Shown here piece after piece: positions 61,236 to 64,000 of a stretch of 64,000 bases of DNA. Made by a program: the position numbers and the translations under genes. Source of the stretch: CAYSPS01 sp964432975 (GTDB taxonomy: Bacteria; Babelota; Babeliae; Babelales; UBA12409). How positions within the stretch are numbered: the stretch's first letter is position 1; every line of letters starts with the position of its first letter. The notes beneath the pieces are model-generated. The model had not been told where the DNA came from and searched no databases. It saw only the letters and a program-made list of their open reading frames with translations. Where the stretch lies: the NCBI GenBank assembly GCA_964432975.1, contig CAYSPS010000003.1, forward strand, positions 1 through 64,000, written 5' to 3'.

Positions 61236-61840
61236 GACTTACATCCTTTTTTTATGCGATCAATAGTTATTTTTTCTTCATCAAGAATATTTAAATTGTG
61301 ATCATCTTTAAAAGTAAGTCCGTCATCATAGATTTCGACGATTGCGCTTGCTGTTTTATAAGCACAGTAGCGAACTTGTTGCGCACGTTTATCCAAAAGT
61401 GCGCTGCTGCCACGCTCATCAAGGCTTACATTGATTGAATATGGACCTTTAAGCCACCGTTGTCCGCAGTCACCACCGGCGCGAATCCCACCACTGATAT
61501 AGTATGTTGGAAGCATTTTGCTACAATGCGGTTCGAGTTTTATTTGCATACCGTACGTATCAGGATCTTGGACGGCAATGTTAAATTCACCTTTTTCGTT
61601 GGGGTGAACAAAAAGTACTGGTTGCCAGTCTGCACTTGCAGCTGTGTATACCGGTCCGCCCGTGCTCGTCATTGGTTGTGCACGTTGAAAAACCGTGTAC
61701 GTATCATTGGTATGATTAATAAATATTGCAATGCTTGTTGTTTGATCCGTTGGAATTTCTGTGACGGTGCCTATGAGATGATGTCCCACGAGCACGAAAA
61801 CGATAAAAACGACAATCGTGATAATACGTAAAATTTTCAT
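61232..61840 (-). CDS. Membrane-anchored secreted protein, paralogue of the previous gene
   Basis: 202 residues. The N-terminus is a hydrophobic anchor (IITIVVFIVFVLVGHHLIG). The soluble part shows strand-like segments and cysteines (EPHCSK, GGDCGQRW, VRYCAYK, KGCKS). It shares the start of the mature domain with its neighbour. Both are coupled by an ATGA overlap. No known family; a role at the cell surface is possible. Confidence 0.6.
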   Translation of the reverse strand: MKILRIITIVVFIVFVLVGHHLIGTVTEIPTDQTTSIAIFINHTNDTYTVFQRAQPMTSTGGPVYTAASADWQPVLFVHPNEKGEFNIAVQDPDTYGMQIKLEPHCSKMLPTYYISGGIRAGGDCGQRWLKGPYSINVSLDERGSSALLDKRAQQVRYCAYKTASAIVEIYDDGLTFKDDHNLNILDEEKITIDRIKKGCKS

Positions 61841-61966
61841 ACCCCACCCTTTTATTTTTAATTCAAATTCAGTTTATAAAAATAAAATAAGCAAAAACAA
61901 TATATTTTAATCAAAAAGTTGAAAAATAGTGGAGAGGATGGTTTTTTTTTACTTAAAATTCATTAA

Positions 61967-63817
61967 TTAGAGTGTTTCTTTAACCAATTCAATGATCGCC
62001 AGTGCGTCAATTTTATGTGCGTGCAATTGAACGTCGCGCTTTGCAGAGGTTGGTATGTGGTTAACTGCACGAGAAAAACATTCGATAGTAGTTGGGGCAA
62101 TTGCTGCGCACACTGCTTCATAGATGCCGCCTGCCTGGTAATGATCTTCTACGATAATGATGCGATTTTTACACTGTTGTGCAAGATCTATAAGCGCAGG
62201 TGCATCCAGTGGTTTTATGCAATATAAATCAACAATTGCAATATTAATGTTCTCGTCTTGTAAAATCGCATGTGCGGCGAGCGCTTCATGGGTACATATA
62301 CCAGCGCTGATGACGAGTGCACGATCTTTGCGTGATTGGCGTAGAATATGAAATCCGCCAATTTCAAAATGTGTGTTTACATCATAAATTACCGGTGCTG
62401 GTCCACGGGTGGTTCGCAAATAACTTATGCCATCATGATAGTTCAGCATAAGTCCGACGAGTTTGTGACACGAGACAGCATCGCATGGGTACAAGACAAT
62501 TGACTCTGGAATAGAGCGCATCACGCCGATATCTTCAAGTCCCATTTGCGAGGGACCATCTTGGCCTACTTCAACGCCAACATGTGAACCAATAATGCGC
62601 AGTGGTAGTTGTGAGATGCCCGCCATGCGTAACTGATCATGGGCGCGCGTTAAGAATGCGGCAAATGTTGAGGAAAAAACCATATTGTTGCGTGCCGCAA
62701 GTCCCATCGCCATGCCGATCATATTTTGCTCGGCAATAAAACATTCAATGAATCGTGCAGGGAATGTGTGCGCAAAAAGTTCAGTACGCGTTGAATTGCT
62801 TACTTCTGCATCTAGGCAAAGTAAATGTGGTACGAGGTTGCCGGCTTGCTCAAGCGCGTGTCCAAATGCTTCGCGGGTTGCGATTGAATCTTGTAGCGTA
62901 TATGTGGGTGTTGGCAAAATTATTGTTGCATGTTTTTGTGGTGTGTGAGTGATGGTGTGTTTTTCCGGTTTTGGCTGCTGTCTCCAGCTTGATTTATAAA
63001 AACGCTGTGCGAGTTCGTGCTCAGCAGCAGGGATCTTGTTTTTTTCAAGTGCTTTTCCATGAAAGCCATTTTTGTCTTCAAGCTCTTTGAGTCCATAACC
63101 CTTGATGGTTTTGGCGATGATAATTTGTGGACGCCCATCAACACATGCACGAGCCGCATCAAATACGGCAACAATCGCGGGAATATCATGACCATCGACC
63201 GTGTATGTATGCCAGCCGAATGCGCTAAATTTTGCGGCAATTTTTTCAAGATGATGTTCATCGATTGTTGGGCCACGTTGTCCGAGACGATTGGCATCCA
63301 CCAGAGCAATAAGCTGATTTGTTTGATAATGCGCTGCGAGTGTGGCAGCTTCCCAGATTGTTCCTTCAGTTAGTTCGCTATCACCAAGCAGAACGTACGT
63401 GTAATAGGAAAGTTTTTTTAGTTGCGCATTGAGCGCCATACCAACCCCAGCTGAGAGTCCGATACCGAGTGATCCAGTTGCAATATCAACAAATGGGCAG
63501 CGAGGTGTTGGATGTCCTTCTAATCGGCTATTGAGTGTACGGTTTTCAAGTAATTCTTGTTCGCTTATAACGCCCAATTCTTTAAGGGCGGCATACAACA
63601 GCGGTGCTGCATGGCCTTTTGATAAGATGAATCGATCGTTATTTGGTGCATTTAACTGTTTGATATCAAATTTAAGTGCATGAAAAAAAATAACTGAAAG
63701 AAGGTCTGCTGCTGATAAACATGATGTAAGATGTCCAGATCCTGCTGCACTTGTTGCGCGCAATGACCAAAGGCGCAATTGATATGCTTCATATGCAAGA
63801 ATTTCGTGAGGGCTCAT
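61967..63817 (-). CDS. tkt: Transketolase, short (animal-like) type
   Basis: 616 residues, shorter than the typical bacterial enzyme (about 660). The thiamine-diphosphate motif is GDSELTEGTIWEAATLAAHY with NRLGQ near the end. Active-site blocks include FIECFIAEQNMIGMAMGL, SSTFAAFLTRAHDQLRMA and GQDGPSQMGLEDI, and the C-terminal domain is complete. Several of these blocks are strikingly close to animal transketolase. It shuttles two-carbon units in the pentose phosphate pathway, feeding ribose 5-phosphate for prs. GGGGAG precedes the ATG. Confidence 0.95.
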   Translation of the reverse strand: MSPHEILAYEAYQLRLWSLRATSAAGSGHLTSCLSAADLLSVIFFHALKFDIKQLNAPNNDRFILSKGHAAPLLYAALKELGVISEQELLENRTLNSRLEGHPTPRCPFVDIATGSLGIGLSAGVGMALNAQLKKLSYYTYVLLGDSELTEGTIWEAATLAAHYQTNQLIALVDANRLGQRGPTIDEHHLEKIAAKFSAFGWHTYTVDGHDIPAIVAVFDAARACVDGRPQIIIAKTIKGYGLKELEDKNGFHGKALEKNKIPAAEHELAQRFYKSSWRQQPKPEKHTITHTPQKHATIILPTPTYTLQDSIATREAFGHALEQAGNLVPHLLCLDAEVSNSTRTELFAHTFPARFIECFIAEQNMIGMAMGLAARNNMVFSSTFAAFLTRAHDQLRMAGISQLPLRIIGSHVGVEVGQDGPSQMGLEDIGVMRSIPESIVLYPCDAVSCHKLVGLMLNYHDGISYLRTTRGPAPVIYDVNTHFEIGGFHILRQSRKDRALVISAGICTHEALAAHAILQDENINIAIVDLYCIKPLDAPALIDLAQQCKNRIIIVEDHYQAGGIYEAVCAAIAPTTIECFSRAVNHIPTSAKRDVQLHAHKIDALAIIELVKETL

Positions 63818-63911
63818 GGCACTCCCCTGTTTTTTGATATGTCGTCATCCTACTGCGACTTTTAGAAGTCTGTAAAGAGCTTTGTTGTTGTGGTTTAATG
63901 ACTATTTCTGA

Positions 63912-63939
63912 TTGACGCTCTGATCGCTTTTGCTAAACT
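63912..63939 (+). promoter_or_regulatory. Promoter of the tRNA-Leu gene
   Basis: TTGACG (63912-63917), 16 bases, TAAACT (63934-63939). The tRNA starts 21 bases later. Confidence 0.55.
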
Positions 63940-63959
63940 AACAATATATTTGCGTCTGT

Positions 63960-64000
63960 GCCAGGGTGGCGGAATTGGTAGACGCACGGGTCTCAAAAAC
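63960..64000 (+). tRNA. tRNA-Leu (anticodon CAA), 5' part
   Basis: The sequence starts GCCAGGG (acceptor stem) with TG, a D-arm GCGGAATTGGTAGACGC, and then CGGGT, CTCAAAA and the first AC of the 3' arm. The loop CT-CAA-AA gives anticodon CAA. The window ends in the anticodon arm, so the variable arm, T-arm and 3' end are not seen. Confidence 0.9.

Noticed and set aside
1..64000. CRISPR arrays, prophage or insertion sequences
   Set aside because: No regularly spaced repeats, transposase, integrase or phage structural genes were seen.

Overview
The window looks like a chromosomal piece from a Gram-negative, probably host-dependent bacterium with a compact genome. It encodes outer-membrane machinery (an Omp85 protein, Skp/OmpH, MlaE/MlaF, a LolC/E permease) alongside many small secreted proteins of unknown family. 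It also has an elaborate polyamine importer, an amino-acid permease and only fragments of central metabolism. The combination of family-less secreted proteins, cysteine-rich barrel proteins, FtsH-like AAA proteins and a lone F1 beta/epsilon pair best fits Candidatus Dependentiae (TM6/Babeliae). That placement is an inference from gene content, not from a search. Three runs of ten N (17952-17961, 44358-44367, 52201-52210) show a scaffolded draft assembly.

Layout. 1-0.8 kb: a GIY-YIG gene between two copies of a 60-bp direct repeat, followed by repeat-rich intergenic DNA. 0.8-9.2 kb: an SbcC/Rad50-like ATPase, a cysteine-rich outer-membrane protein, an FtsH-like AAA protein whose protease site is destroyed, rpiB, a LolC/E permease and a 58-residue lipoprotein. 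9.2-12.8 kb: a glycosyltransferase, then a probable cysteine operon (cysteine-rich leader peptide, terminator, SerK-like serine kinase, CysM-type synthase), then phosphoglycerate kinase. 12.8-15.9 kb: a cluster of small secreted or unknown genes and a kinase-like secreted protein. 15.9-23.7 kb: dnaA, a TPR lipoprotein and an amidase broken by an assembly gap, NamZ and dnaE. 23.7-30.3 kb: secreted proteins, HerA-like ATPase, atpC, atpD, a TrmD fusion and rpsP. 30.5-36.3 kb: hflX, a UvrD-type helicase, trpS and pgi. 36.5-44.3 kb: a coiled-coil protein, a CdaA/CdaR pair whose cyclase motifs are lost, and a six-gene polyamine transport operon with two potD copies. 44.4-53.6 kb: Omp85, acylphosphatase, an APC permease, a second cysteine-rich outer-membrane protein, and a secG-mlaE-mlaF-hisS run. 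53.7-64 kb: Skp, nucleotide salvage genes, a ligase/carrier/acyltransferase fusion beside acpS, secreted proteins, transketolase and the start of a tRNA-Leu.

How it fits together. The strongest new-looking system is at 10.1-11.6 kb. A 24-codon peptide with seven cysteine codons precedes a strong intrinsic terminator. Beyond it lie a ParB-fold protein with the hallmarks of free-serine kinases and a CysM-type synthase. This reads as serine to O-phosphoserine to cysteine, controlled by ribosome-mediated attenuation. The same bacterium seems to spend unusual amounts of cysteine on its envelope: two outer-membrane proteins and Omp85 each carry about 11-16 cysteines outside the signal peptide. Two ancient enzymes, CdaA and FtsH, keep their architecture but have lost catalytic residues, which suggests repurposing as scaffolds or regulators.
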